Shown piece after piece: positions 9,822 to 20,144 of a stretch of DNA of 64,000 nucleotides; position 1 is the first letter of the stretch, and each line of letters begins with the position of its first letter. The stretch covers positions 62,001-126,000 of the forward strand of contig BPGX01000007.1 in NCBI GenBank assembly GCA_026003255.1. The letters are read 5' to 3'. Under the pieces are notes generated by a model that had not been told where the DNA came from, did not search any database, and worked only from the letters and a program-made list of their open reading frames with translations. The translations under genes and the position numbers were made by a program. Source of the DNA: Bacteroidia bacterium (lineage in GTDB: Bacteria > Bacteroidota > Bacteroidia > B-17B0 > Aurantibacillaceae).

Positions 9822-11078
9822 TTACAGTTCAACTTCAACTTTCGCTAAATCATCGGATTGATATTTTCCAGATTTGAGTTTATCAACAATTTTTGAAAAA
9901 CATTCAATAGTATACTTTACATCATCAAGTGTATGAACAGCCGTTGGTATGAGTCGTAAAATAATCATCCCTTTGGGTACTACAGGATAAGTAACCATTG
10001 AACAAAATATATTAAAGTTTTCTCTTAAATCATACACCATATTAGTAGCTTCTGGAATAGAACCATTCAGATAAACCGGAGTTACAGGGGTATTTGTATT
10101 TCCTATATCAAATCCGGCTGCCTTTAATCCATTTTGTAAAGCACGAGTAATTTCCCAGAGTTTTTCTCTATATTCAGGATGATTTCTCATTAATTCTAAT
10201 CTCTTAAGAGCACCAATCACAATAGGAATTGGTAAACTTTTGGCGAAAATTTGCGAACGCATATTATATCGCAAATAAGTAATAATGTCTTTTTCGGAGC
10301 TAATAAATCCTCCAATTAAAGCAAAAGATTTTGCAAATGTTCCAAAATAAATATCAATTCCATCCTGACAATTTTGTTCCTGACCTGTTCCACCTCCTGT
10401 TTTACCCATTGTTCCTATACCATGAGCATCATCAACAAATAAACGAAAACTATATTTTTTCTTAAGTTCTACAATTTCTTTTAGTTTGCCCTGGTCTCCT
10501 CGCATTCCAAAAACCCCTTCCGTTAAAACTAAAATACCACCACCTGTTTCTTTTACAATTCTTTCAGCGCGTTGTAATTGTTTTTCAAGGTCTTCAACAT
10601 CGTTATGTTTGAAAACAAATCTTTTACCCATGTGCAAACGTACCCCATCAATAATGCATGCGTGGCTTTCTGCGTCATACACAATTACATCTCTTCTATC
10701 TACTAACGCATCAATAGCCGAAACCATTGCTTGATAGCCATAATTACATAAAATAGTATCCGATTTATTTACAAACTCAGAAAGTTCTTTTTCTAATTGC
10801 TCATGATAAACCGAATTACCACTCATCATACGAGCACCCATTGGAGCGGCTAACCCAAATTTGGCGGCTGCTTCTGCATCCGTTTTTCTTACTTCCGGAT
10901 GATTCGCTAATCCTAAATAGTTATTCAAACTCCAGTTCAACAATTTCTTTCCTCTGAACATCATATAAGGTCCTATATCTCCTTCTAATTTTGGGAATGT
11001 AAAATAACCATGTGCTTTAGAGGAATACATTCCCAATGGTCCCATGTTCTTTTTAACCTTATCAAAAATATCTCTCAT
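9822..11078 (-). CDS. Alpha-oxoamine synthase, probable serine palmitoyltransferase
   Basis: This 418-residue PLP-dependent fold-type I enzyme belongs to the family that condenses an amino acid with an acyl-CoA (Spt, KBL, AONS, ALAS). Visible are the N-terminal core LNWSLNNYLGLANHPEV, the GARMMSGNSVYHEQLEKEL segment, YDAESHACIIDG, the aspartate in VDDAHGIGTMG and the Schiff-base lysine in FGTFAKSFALIGGF. The close match to the flavobacterial branch usually annotated as serine palmitoyltransferase (the first step of sphingolipid synthesis) is from memory. 2-amino-3-ketobutyrate CoA ligase is the alternative. It is monocistronic and ends convergent with the adhesin region. A possible -7 element (TACCTTTG on the minus strand) lies at 11090-11097. 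Confidence 0.85.
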   Translation of the reverse strand: MRDIFDKVKKNMGPLGMYSSKAHGYFTFPKLEGDIGPYMMFRGKKLLNWSLNNYLGLANHPEVRKTDAEAAAKFGLAAPMGARMMSGNSVYHEQLEKELSEFVNKSDTILCNYGYQAMVSAIDALVDRRDVIVYDAESHACIIDGVRLHMGKRFVFKHNDVEDLEKQLQRAERIVKETGGGILVLTEGVFGMRGDQGKLKEIVELKKKYSFRLFVDDAHGIGTMGKTGGGTGQEQNCQDGIDIYFGTFAKSFALIGGFISSEKDIITYLRYNMRSQIFAKSLPIPIVIGALKRLELMRNHPEYREKLWEITRALQNGLKAAGFDIGNTNTPVTPVYLNGSIPEATNMVYDLRENFNIFCSMVTYPVVPKGMIILRLIPTAVHTLDDVKYTIECFSKIVDKLKSGKYQSDDLAKVEVEL

Positions 11079-11089
11079 ATTTTTTTCTG

Positions 11090-11097
11090 CAAAGGTA
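11090..11097 (-). promoter_or_regulatory. Putative -7 element of the oxoamine synthase gene
   Basis: On the minus strand the sequence reads TACCTTTG, a perfect TAnnTTTG, 11 bases upstream of the ATG. No well-spaced -33 TTTG is seen, so the call rests on the -7 element alone. Confidence 0.35.
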
Positions 11098-11284
11098 CTA
11101 GAAATTCTTCAAATTAACTACCCTTGAATATCAATTGTCTTTAAAAATCATTTCTAAGATTGAAAATTAAAATCTTAATTTTTTAGTGTTCAATTGATTT
11201 TTTTTATACCTGTAGAAACAAAATCTTAGAGTTAAATAATGGAAAAACATTACTTTTTAATACTCTCCTTTCAATTACTTTATC

Positions 11285-11292
11285 TAATTTTG
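11285..11292 (+). promoter_or_regulatory. Putative -7 element of mfd
   Basis: TAATTTTG at 11285-11292 matches TAnnTTTG and lies 14 bases before the mfd ATG. A -33 element is not evident. Confidence 0.35.
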
Positions 11293-11306
11293 CGAGAGAA
11301 AATTAA

Positions 11307-14300
11307 ATGAGTAATTCGGTTATTGAAAATTATCTAAATCAACTACAATTAAAATTTAGTTTTACAAACAAGAAAACTTTATTTGTTGAAAATTACAATT
11401 CTTCATTTTCTGCATTTCTAATTCTTACATTATTCAAAGAAAGAAATGTCTTACATATTTTATCAGACGAAGAACAAGCTCTGGCAAGTTTCAATGAATT
11501 AAGCTCTTTTAATTCTGAACATACCTTCTTTTTCCCGGCTCTCTATTATGCTGATGGTCAACCTCATAAATATTATGATTTCAACTTTCAGCAGAGAACT
11601 GCTCTTTTAGAACGTCTTTCACAAAATTCTTCCCAAAATTCTATTATTGTCTCATACTATGACGCTATTACTGAACCAGTATTAAACAAACAAGAATTTT
11701 CAAAACATCATTTTACCTTAAACAAACATGAAAAAATATCTTACAATTTTCTTCTTGAATTTTTGAGCGAATATCATTTTGTAAAAAGTGAATTTGTTTA
11801 TTTTCCCGGACAATACGCTGTCAGAGGCAATATCATTGATGTTTTTTCTTATGCCAATGAGTACCCTATACGTATTGAACTCAAAAATGATATAGTGGAT
11901 CGGCTTTCCGAGTTTCATCCTTCTACTCAAATGTCTTTTCGTCAAATTGAAAAAATCAGTATTTGCCCAAAAGTTGAGGACCAGAACATTGAATTGGTTT
12001 CTTTATTAGATTATTTATCTGAAAGTGATTGCATTATTGCTAAAGATATTGATTTGCTTGAAGATTATTCTGATCATTCTGACATTAAAAGATTTTCTAA
12101 ACAAGATATACTTTCATCTCTGCAAAGATTCAATTTTATAAAATACGGAATAGGCACAAAAAAAGGGTGCTGAAGTGATTACTGTTAATATCACCCCTCA
12201 ACCCTTATTTGGAAAAAAATATGATGCACTTGTAGAACACTTATATCATCAATACCGGAATGGATTTAAGAACTTCTTTGTTTCCACCAATAAAAATCAG
12301 TATAAGCGAATAACACAAATCATTGGAGATATTTTACATAAAAAAAATATTGAATTAGATAGTCCTATAATTGAGTTGTTAGTAGCTGAAATTAATCAAG
12401 GATTTATTGACAATGAATTTAAATTTGCTTTTTACACAGAACATCAAATCTTTGAAAAATATCATCCTATCAAGAGAAAAGATAAAGCAGAAGAAAGCAA
12501 TGCGTCACTTACTATTAAAGATTTTAATTCAATTAAAACCAGGAGATTATGTAGTTCATATAGATCACGGAATAGGAAGGTTTGCTGGTTTACATACTAT
12601 CGAAGTCAACGGCAAAAAACAGGAAGTCATAAAATTACTATATAAAAATAACGATACTCTTTTTGTCAATATTCACAATTTATACCGATTAAGCAAATAC
12701 TCTGGAAAAGATGGGCATGAACCTAAAATTGACCAATTAGGAAGCCAACGCTGGCAAAATCTGAAACAAAAAGTTAAGAATTCTGTTAAACAACTGGCTT
12801 ACGATTTAATTCGTCTTTATGCAGAACGCAAAGCATCAGAGGGCTTTGCTTTTAGCAAAGACACATACTTGCAACACGAATTAGAAGCATCTTTCCCTTT
12901 TGAAGATACGCCCGACCAAATCAAAGTTACACGCGAGGTCAAAAGAGATATGGAGAAGCCCTATCCAATGGATAGGTTAGTATGTGGAGATGTTGGCTTT
13001 GGTAAAACAGAAATTGCGATTCGTGCTGCATTCAAAGCAGTATGTGATAACAAACAAGTGGCTGTATTAGTGCCTACTACAATTTTAGCATTCCAGCATT
13101 ATAGAACGTTTTCAGAACGATTAAAGAACTTTCCTGTAACCATTGATTACCTTAATCGTTTTAGAACAAGTAAAGAAGTTAAAGATATTCTCAATAAATT
13201 AAAAGATGGGAAAATTGATATTTTAATTGGCACACACAAAATTTTGGGTAAAGAGGTTGTTTTCAAGGATTTAGGATTGTTGATTATTGATGAAGAACAT
13301 AAATTTGGTGTAGCAGACAAAGATAAAATAAAATTAATCAAAAAAAATGTAGATACACTCACTCTTACGGCAACACCAATACCCCGAACTTTACAATTCA
13401 GTTTAATTGGCGCTCGTGATCTTTCAGTTATTCAAACACCTCCACCCAACCGATATCCTGTAAAAACAGAATTACATGCTTTTTCTGATGAAGTTATACA
13501 ATCGGCTATTCTTAAAGAAATAGAAAGAGGCGGACAAGTATTTATTGTACATAATAAAGTACAGGATATATTGGAATTAGGGCAATACATTCAAAATCTT
13601 GTTCCCAAGGTCAAAATATCCATTGCTCACGGACAAATGAAAAGCCACGAGTTAGAAGATGCTATCATGAATTTTATTTATGGGGATGCACAGGTATTAC
13701 TTTCTACAAACATAATAGAATCTGGTATAGACATTAGTAATGCTAATACCATTATTATTAACAATGCTCAAAACTTTGGATTAAGCGATTTACATCAATT
13801 GCGTGGAAGAGTGGGAAGAAGTAATCGGCAAGCATATTGCTATTTATTAGTACCTTCATTAAATATCTTAACTAATGAAGCAAAAAAACGATTGAATGTG
13901 ATATTGGAGTTTTCAGATTTAGGAAGTGGTTTTCAGATTGCATTGAAAGATTTGGACATTCGTGGAGCAGGCAATTTATTGGGCCCTGAACAAAGTGGAT
14001 TTATTAATGAATTAGGAATTGATGCTTACATGAAAATATTAAATGAAGCCATCGCTGAAATTAAACAAGAACATGAAGTTGAACATGAGGTATCATCCAC
14101 AGCTTTTTCAAAACAAATGTTTGTTGATACTGTATTAGATACAGATTTACCACTCTTTATCCCATCTCATTATGTGGAAAACTCAACAGAACGTTTAAAT
14201 TTATATCGTCAATTGAATAGTTGCACTACACAACAACAATTGGAAGAGTTTAAGAACATGATCATTGACCGCTTTGGACAATTACCATTAGAAACAGAGG

Positions 14301-14599
14301 AACTTATCAACTCGTTAAATTTACGCTGGACAGCATCCAAACTTGGTTTTGAAAAAATTATTCTCAAAAATGGAAAAATGATTTTAGTTTTCATTTCAAA
14401 TCAAGAACATGTCTTTTATAAATCTAAATTATTTGACAATATTCTCAATTTTATCTCTTCACAAAAAAATTTTTGTATTATCAAAGAACAAAATAATAAA
14501 CTCATGTTAGTTTTTGATTCAGTAAAAGATATACATCATGCTCAACTGCTTATTCAAACAATATATTCAGACGTTCATGCCAGTGTAATCAATCAATAA
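11307..14599 (+). CDS. mfd: Transcription-repair coupling factor Mfd (two frameshifts in this sequence)
   Basis: Mfd removes RNA polymerase stalled at DNA lesions and recruits UvrA. The reading frame moves twice. In the A7 run near 12156-12162, removing one A joins GTKK to GAEVITVNITPQPLFGKKYD. Near 12536-12540, removing one A restores SIKPGDYVVHIDHGIGRF. The corrected product is about 1096 residues, normal for Bacteroidota Mfd. Domains in order are the UvrB-like N-terminal module (residues 1-290), the CarD-like RNA-polymerase-interacting domain (HIDHGIGRFAGL), the translocase with Walker A GDVGFGKTE, DEEH box and TATPIPRTL, the helicase C half with RGRVGRSNRQAYCYL, and the TRCF C-terminal domain. 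All motifs survive, so sequence error is likelier than a pseudogene. uvrB lies 5.5 kb downstream. Confidence 0.93.
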
Positions 14600-14657
14600 A
14601 TATTTTTTGGCAACTAATAAATTGCTTATTTAAACTTAGTTATGTATAATTGTAGAT

Positions 14658-15344
14658 ATGAACAAAATAATTCTTTTTCTTTTTATTTTCTTTAATTTCT
14701 TAAATGCTCAAGTTTTAGATTCAATTCAAATTATTCGTTCATTTCAAATTGGTATAGGTAGAATTATCAATATTCTTGCTTTGCAGCAAAATAGTGACGA
14801 TGTAGAATATATAACAGGATGGAACTTTAATGCCAACTATTTATTTCCTAATCTTTCAAGAATTGAGATTTCGTATTGTACATTTGAACCAATTGATATT
14901 TCCTCTTTCTGGCAAAAAGTTCACTTCTGGAATATTAATGTAAACTATCATCATATCATCAGTACTCAAGATGGCACGTTCTTTATTTATCCATATTTTG
15001 GTGCAGCTTATAGCCAATTCAAAGGTTTTCAATTATTAGATAAAAATTTTAAACGTGTTATGGAAAATAAAACATACAATCAGTTTGGCTTTAATGCTGG
15101 GCTCGGTGCAGAATGGCATCTTCGGTTTCTAACATTTTTTGTAGATTATAATATGCGTATAACAAGAATTTTACCTTACAATTCTATTAGTTTAAGAAAT
15201 GTTGGATTTTCAGCAGGCATACGATTGTTTTACTTTCAACTACACTGGCATAAACATCCTGAAAATCTTCATAAATCCAAACATAAAAAAAGAAAACGAA
15301 GAAAATTGTTTGACATTCTACACGACCGCTACCATTGGTTTTAA
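14658..15344 (+). CDS. Hypothetical secreted, probably outer-membrane beta-barrel protein
   Basis: The 228-residue product has a clear signal peptide (MNKIILFLFIFFNFLNAQ). A region with alternating aromatic and polar residues follows (WNFNANYLF, INVNYHHII, FFIYPYFGAAYSQF, FGFNAGLGAEWHLRFLTFFVDYNMRI, VGFSAGIRLFYFQLHW), typical of antiparallel beta-strands of a small outer-membrane barrel. The C-terminus is strongly basic (HKSKHKKRKRRKLFD). I do not recognise a specific family. It lies 58 bases after mfd and 49 before the NlpC/P60 gene on the same strand, so it may be co-transcribed with them. The function is unknown. Confidence 0.6.
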   Translation: MNKIILFLFIFFNFLNAQVLDSIQIIRSFQIGIGRIINILALQQNSDDVEYITGWNFNANYLFPNLSRIEISYCTFEPIDISSFWQKVHFWNINVNYHHIISTQDGTFFIYPYFGAAYSQFKGFQLLDKNFKRVMENKTYNQFGFNAGLGAEWHLRFLTFFVDYNMRITRILPYNSISLRNVGFSAGIRLFYFQLHWHKHPENLHKSKHKKRKRRKLFDILHDRYHWF

Positions 15345-15393
15345 TTTTTAATCTCACTTAAATTTACAGATATTTGCCAAAATATAAAGCAAT

Positions 15394-16182
15394 ATGATGG
15401 ATTCACCTTATGGAATTTGTAAACTTGCCATTATACCCGGAAGATTAGAATCTTCAAGTAAAAGTGAAATGGTTACGCAATTGTTGTTTGGTGAAACCTA
15501 TTCAATCCTTGAAGAACAAGCACAATGGTTGAAAATTAAAATTCATTCTGATGGTTATGAATGTTGGATAAATCGCCTTCAACATTCCACTTTATCTGAA
15601 ACTGGCTATCAGCAAATACAATCTCAGCCTCTTGTTTTAAGTGCAGAATTACTGCAAATTGTACAATCTGGCAAAAATCACTTAATAGTTCCCTTCGGAT
15701 CTCGTTTCCCCAATTATCAAAACAATCAATTTAAAATAGAAGCCACAATCTTCGAAGCTTATGGAAAGGTAAACACAATATCTGAAACAATATCATACAA
15801 TGGTCAGGCCTGTGTAGATTATGCCTTTATGTTCTTAAATTGTCCGTATTTGTGGGGCGGAAAAACCTTTATGGGAATAGATTGTTCCGGACTTGTACAG
15901 GTTTGTTGCGCTCTGGCTGGCTATTCATTACCTCGAGATGCAAAAGATCAGGCACTACACGGTACACCCCTCACTTTCCTTGATGAAGTTCAACCCGGCG
16001 ATCTTGCATTTTTTCATAACGAAGAAGGAAATATTGTGCATACCGGTATATTAATAAATCAGGAATACATCATACACGCCTCTGGAAGAGTGAGAGTAGA
16101 TAAAATTGACCATTATGGTATTTTCTCTCCTGAATTAAAAGACCACTCACATCATTTGAGAGTTATAAAACGTTTGAAATAA
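15394..16182 (+). CDS. NlpC/P60 (C40) family cell-wall peptidase with SH3-like N-terminus
   Basis: A 262-residue protein. Residues 1-75 resemble a bacterial SH3 module (GICKLAIIPGRLES, LLFGETYSILEEQAQWLKIKI, YECWINR). Residues about 145-260 are the NlpC/P60 catalytic domain, with the nucleophile Cys in GIDCSGLVQVCCALAG, the catalytic His in NIVHTGILI and the third polar residue in YIIHASGRVRVDKI. Such enzymes cut D-Glu to diamino-acid bonds in peptidoglycan stem peptides. No obvious signal peptide is present at the chosen ATG, so export, if any, is by another route or the annotated start is internal. It ends six bases before xseA, implying co-transcription. The full triad is visible. Confidence 0.85.
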   Translation: MMDSPYGICKLAIIPGRLESSSKSEMVTQLLFGETYSILEEQAQWLKIKIHSDGYECWINRLQHSTLSETGYQQIQSQPLVLSAELLQIVQSGKNHLIVPFGSRFPNYQNNQFKIEATIFEAYGKVNTISETISYNGQACVDYAFMFLNCPYLWGGKTFMGIDCSGLVQVCCALAGYSLPRDAKDQALHGTPLTFLDEVQPGDLAFFHNEEGNIVHTGILINQEYIIHASGRVRVDKIDHYGIFSPELKDHSHHLRVIKRLK

Positions 16183-16188
16183 ATTAAG

Positions 16189-17661
16189 ATGATGTTTCAA
16201 GAAAAAGATTTACAACCCATTACTCTTTATCAACTAAACCTATTGATAAAACAAGTACTTGATGAATATTTTTACAGAAAGTATTTTTGGGTAAAAGCTG
16301 AAATTCACAAATTAAATGTTTATAAATATTCTGGGCACGCTTATCCTGAACTTTTAGAAAAACAAGACAATGAAGTGGTATGTCAAATGCGTGGAATAAT
16401 CTGGAAATCCGATTTGACAAGAATTAATCAAAAATTTATCGAAACTATTGGAGAACCCCTAAAAGAAAACATTTATGCCTTACTTCTCGTTGAAGTAAAA
16501 TTTGAACCAAAATACGGATTAAGCTTACAAATTAAAGACATTGACCCAAATTACACTCTCGGAGAATTGGAAAAACAAAAAAAGCAAACTATTGAAAAAC
16601 TTAAAAACGAAGGTATTCTTGAGAACAATAAGAAATTAGAACTATCTTTAGTTCCACAACGATTAGCGATAATTTCCGTTGAGACCAGTAAAGGTTTTAA
16701 TGATCTAATAACGACTTTCAAAAAATTCGAAGGTACTTATCAAATTCAATACCAACTTTTTCCATCCCTTCTGCAAGGAGAAGAAGCCGCCATACAAATT
16801 AAAGAACAACTACTAAAAATTGCTGATATACACAAGAAATTTGATGCTGTTCTCATCATTCGTGGCGGTGGTGGTGAAGTAGGATTAAGTTGTTATAACG
16901 ATTATGAACTCTGTAAAACAATAGCCACATTTCCTATTCCAGTGATTACAGGAATTGGGCATTCCACAAATTTTACCGTTGCTGAAATGGTCGCATATCA
17001 AAATGGCATCACCCCAACCGATACTGCAATGCTCATTATTCACAAATTTCAAACATTTGAAGAAAAATTAAACACTTTAAAACAAACATTATTACAAAAC
17101 TCACAAGTATTTTTCAATAAACAACAACAAATTATTAACGATACCAGTAAAAACATATTGATTACTATTAAAGAAACATTCCATCAACAAAAATTATCAT
17201 TGCAAGAATATGAACAATGGCTAAAAAACATTGTTAAAAATTATATTATTCATCAGGATAAAAAATTAATCCAGAAAGCACATCAAATTAAGCATTTTAT
17301 ACATACCAAAGTTTCAAAAGAAAATCTTTATCTCAATAGCGCTCAACAAAAATTAAACTTTTCGTTTAAATCAATAACCAACAAATATTCGAATCATATT
17401 CAATTACTTCAAAAATCTGTAATTGAACAATCAAAATATATTCTGAATAATCATTATCTTAAACTTCAAAGTATAGAAAAACATTTACAAATCATGCATC
17501 CTGACAACATACTAAAAAGGGGATTTACCATTGCTTTTGATGCGAATAACAATATTATCAAAAATCCTAATATCTTGAAAGAAAATCACCACATTAAAAT
17601 CAAATTTTATAAATCAGAATTAGAAGCCCAACTCAAAAACATTCAAATTAAAAATTTATGA
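16189..17661 (+). CDS. xseA: Exodeoxyribonuclease VII large subunit
   Basis: The 490-residue product has the XseA layout. An N-terminal OB-fold (ITLYQLNLLIKQVLDEYFYRKYFWVKAEI) is followed by the catalytic domain with RLAIISVETSKGFNDL, VLIIRGGGGEVGLSCYNDYELCKTIATFPIPVITGIGHSTN and ITPTDTAMLI. A long helical region then ends in the segment IMHPDNILKRGFTIAF. Exonuclease VII (XseA with several XseB) degrades single-stranded DNA from either end. Two ATG codons are adjacent at 16189 and 16192, and the first is taken. Its stop overlaps the xseB start by ATGA, confirming coupled translation with the small subunit. Confidence 0.96.
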   Translation: MMFQEKDLQPITLYQLNLLIKQVLDEYFYRKYFWVKAEIHKLNVYKYSGHAYPELLEKQDNEVVCQMRGIIWKSDLTRINQKFIETIGEPLKENIYALLLVEVKFEPKYGLSLQIKDIDPNYTLGELEKQKKQTIEKLKNEGILENNKKLELSLVPQRLAIISVETSKGFNDLITTFKKFEGTYQIQYQLFPSLLQGEEAAIQIKEQLLKIADIHKKFDAVLIIRGGGGEVGLSCYNDYELCKTIATFPIPVITGIGHSTNFTVAEMVAYQNGITPTDTAMLIIHKFQTFEEKLNTLKQTLLQNSQVFFNKQQQIINDTSKNILITIKETFHQQKLSLQEYEQWLKNIVKNYIIHQDKKLIQKAHQIKHFIHTKVSKENLYLNSAQQKLNFSFKSITNKYSNHIQLLQKSVIEQSKYILNNHYLKLQSIEKHLQIMHPDNILKRGFTIAFDANNNIIKNPNILKENHHIKIKFYKSELEAQLKNIQIKNL

Positions 17662-17873
17662 ACTCAAAAAATACTGAAATAACCTACAAACAAGCCATTG
17701 AAGAATTAGAACAAATTGTCAATGAAATTGAAAGTGGAGAATTAGATTTAGATGACTTACTCAAAAAAGTTGATAGAGCAGCCACATTAATTTTATATTG
17801 TAAAGAAAAACTTAAAAACTCCGAAACAAAATTTGATGAAGTAATGAAGAAACTTGAAAGTAATAATAACTGA
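17658..17873 (+). CDS. xseB: Exodeoxyribonuclease VII small subunit
   Basis: A 71-residue acidic helical protein with the XseB signature YKQAIEELEQIVNEIESGELDLDDLLKKVDRA and a coiled C-terminus (CKEKLKNSETKFDEVMKKLE). It forms the regulatory helices that bind the XseA core. The ATG lies inside the last codons of xseA (4-base overlap). The length is normal for the family. Confidence 0.96.
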   Translation: MNSKNTEITYKQAIEELEQIVNEIESGELDLDDLLKKVDRAATLILYCKEKLKNSETKFDEVMKKLESNNN

Positions 17874-17916
17874 TATTTATTTTACATCGCTTTTACATAT
17901 TATTCTCATAACTATT

Positions 17917-18054
17917 AACTCATAACTCACAACTATTTATGAAACACATAGACACATGGAAATTAAAACATAGAACACATAAAATAAAACTATGTTTTCT
18001 ATGTACCCTATGTACCTATGTGGTAAAAAATAATTCATAACTCACAACCCATAA
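17917..18054. repeat. Intergenic repeat: flanking direct repeats around an inverted repeat
   Basis: The 189-base gap between xseB and the VWA gene holds AACTCATAACTCACAACT (17917-17934) and a near copy AATTCATAACTCACAACC (18032-18049). Between them lies an imperfect palindrome: ACACATAG (17944-17951) against CTATGTGG (18016-18023), and AAAACATAG (17966-17974) against CTATGTTTT (17990-17998). The ACTCATAACTCA motif reappears at 57635-57660. It looks like a dispersed non-coding repeat. Confidence 0.65.
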
Positions 18055-18062
18055 ATACCAAA

Positions 18063-20132
18063 ATGCACATCTATTCAGAACATAGTTTCTTGTGGTTATT
18101 ATTAATCGTTCCGCTTGCCTTAATTATTGCTTATTTCCAGTATTACTATAAAAACAAAAATTCTACTGTATTTTCAAAAAACACAAAAAAAGTTTTATTT
18201 TTCTTACGATTCATACTTCTTTTAATACTTGCACTTCTACTATTAGATTTTTACTCCAAATTTACTAAAAATGAATACATAAAACCCAACATAATAATCG
18301 CTATTGATAATAGCCAATCCATGATAAGTGCAAAAGATTCTGCAGCCGTTAAGTCCTTCATAAATAGTCAATTCAAAACATTTATTAACGAATTAAGTGA
18401 CAAATTAGATGTTCAGATTTTAACCTTTGGAGAAAAAAATCAATTTATCACTGATAGCATTCTTTTCAATGAGCATAAATCCAATGCTGAAAACATTTTT
18501 ACAACTGCCTCAGATGTTTTGAACAATTCCTCTATCAATGCTATGATAATGATGACGGATGGCATTTTCAATGAAGGCATTCATCCTGTCTCTTTGACCG
18601 ATAACATCAATTATCCCGTTTACGTAATAGGCACAGGAGATACTACTTTATACAAAGATATAGCCGTTAAAAATGTCTTACATAACAAGAATGTATACAT
18701 TGGAAATGATTTTATGGTGGAAGCTTTGATTCAAGCTAATTCTGTAAAAAATGAAAAAGTAAAAATTAGCATTTTTGAAAATAATCAGGAATTAGTAAGC
18801 AAAGATGTTCTCATCAATTCAGATATTCAACCCTATTATTCCGTTCAATTTCAACTTTCTGCTAATAAAGGCGGTCATCACACCTACAAAATTAAAACAA
18901 CTCTATTAAAAGATGAACACAACACTAAAAACAATGAATTTTATTTTAACATACATGTGATTGAAAATAAAACAAAAGTATTAATTCTTTACACTGCTCC
19001 TCACCCCGATATTTCTGCTATTCGCCAATCTTTAAATTCTTCGCTTCAATACGAAGTAGATTGTTTTCAGGAAAATACATTTAACAACAATCTAAAAAAT
19101 TATGACGTCGTAGTTTATCACTCACCAAACAATAATTCTGTTTTATTCAATAAATGTTTACAACTGAATATCCCAATGTTCATTATTAATGCTCAATTAA
19201 ATACTATTCAAAATAAATTCCTATCTATCAAGCAGTTCATTCCCAATCAAACCAATGAAATAGAAGCACAATTCAATTCGTCATTTTCTGCTTTTGCTCT
19301 CAACAATGATTACAATTCCATCTCTCCTTACTTACCCATTATTCTCGCTCCTTACGGAGATTATTCACCACTCGGTGAATATGAGATTTTATGTTATCAA
19401 AAAATCAATAATGTATTTACAGAATTACCTCTTTTTTATTTTACTCAAACTACTTCTGGAAAATTTGCTGTCTTTTTAGGCGATGGATTGTGGAGATGGA
19501 AAATGACAAATTTTCAAATCTATCAAAATACCGATTGGTTCAATCATCTTATACTCAATACATTTCGTTACCTATCAGTAAAAAAAGACAAAAGACCATT
19601 TAAAGTATTCATTCCACCCGTCATTTATGAAAATGACCCGTTACGAATCACCGCAGAATTATTAAACGAAACAATGCAACCAATTACCGATCCCGATGTC
19701 TTTTTTACCATAAAAGACAGCAGCAAAAATGAATTTAAATTTGTATTTAATAAAGCCGCAAACAATTATTTCCTCAATGCTGGAATTCTTCCCTCTGGCG
19801 AATACACCTACAAAGCACTCACTCAATACAAAGGAAAAGAATACGAACAATCGGGAAAACTTCATATCCTCCCCTACTCCATTGAAAAAAACAACCTCAC
19901 CGCTCAACACTCCCCTCTTAAAACATTAGCCCAAAAAACCAATGGAAAATTTTATCTTCTTCATCAAATAGAAGAACTAAAAAAAGACATTTTAAACAAC
20001 GATGACATTAAAACAATCATCACACAAAATGAAACATATCAATACTGGATTGAAAATAAGTATTGGTTAATCCTGATTGTTTTATTATCTTTGAGCGAAT
20101 GGATAATACGACGCTGGAATGGCGTTATTTAG
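18063..20132 (+). CDS. VWA-domain integral membrane protein
   Basis: The 689-residue product has two N-terminal transmembrane helices (FLWLLLIVPLALIIAYFQYYY and VLFFLRFILLLILALLLLDFY). A von Willebrand A-like domain follows, with a MIDAS-type motif IIIAIDNSQSMI and MMTDGIFNEG. A long extracytoplasmic beta-rich/Ig-like part (residues 210-650) and a C-terminal helix (YWLILIVLLSLSEWIIRRW) end the protein. This layout is common in Bacteroidota for BatA-like or glutamine-amidotransferase-like membrane proteins of unknown function. It precedes uvrB by 12 bases on the same strand. Metal-dependent ligand binding is inferred from DxSxS only. Confidence 0.75.
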   Translation: MHIYSEHSFLWLLLIVPLALIIAYFQYYYKNKNSTVFSKNTKKVLFFLRFILLLILALLLLDFYSKFTKNEYIKPNIIIAIDNSQSMISAKDSAAVKSFINSQFKTFINELSDKLDVQILTFGEKNQFITDSILFNEHKSNAENIFTTASDVLNNSSINAMIMMTDGIFNEGIHPVSLTDNINYPVYVIGTGDTTLYKDIAVKNVLHNKNVYIGNDFMVEALIQANSVKNEKVKISIFENNQELVSKDVLINSDIQPYYSVQFQLSANKGGHHTYKIKTTLLKDEHNTKNNEFYFNIHVIENKTKVLILYTAPHPDISAIRQSLNSSLQYEVDCFQENTFNNNLKNYDVVVYHSPNNNSVLFNKCLQLNIPMFIINAQLNTIQNKFLSIKQFIPNQTNEIEAQFNSSFSAFALNNDYNSISPYLPIILAPYGDYSPLGEYEILCYQKINNVFTELPLFYFTQTTSGKFAVFLGDGLWRWKMTNFQIYQNTDWFNHLILNTFRYLSVKKDKRPFKVFIPPVIYENDPLRITAELLNETMQPITDPDVFFTIKDSSKNEFKFVFNKAANNYFLNAGILPSGEYTYKALTQYKGKEYEQSGKLHILPYSIEKNNLTAQHSPLKTLAQKTNGKFYLLHQIEELKKDILNNDDIKTIITQNETYQYWIENKYWLILIVLLSLSEWIIRRWNGVI

Positions 20133-20144
20133 AACAATGCTACT

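Noticed and set aside
12150-12170. Programmed ribosomal frameshifting at the mfd A7 run
   Set aside because: The same kind of one-base excess occurs in many unrelated genes of this window and mfd has a second shift. Sequence error explains all of them more simply.
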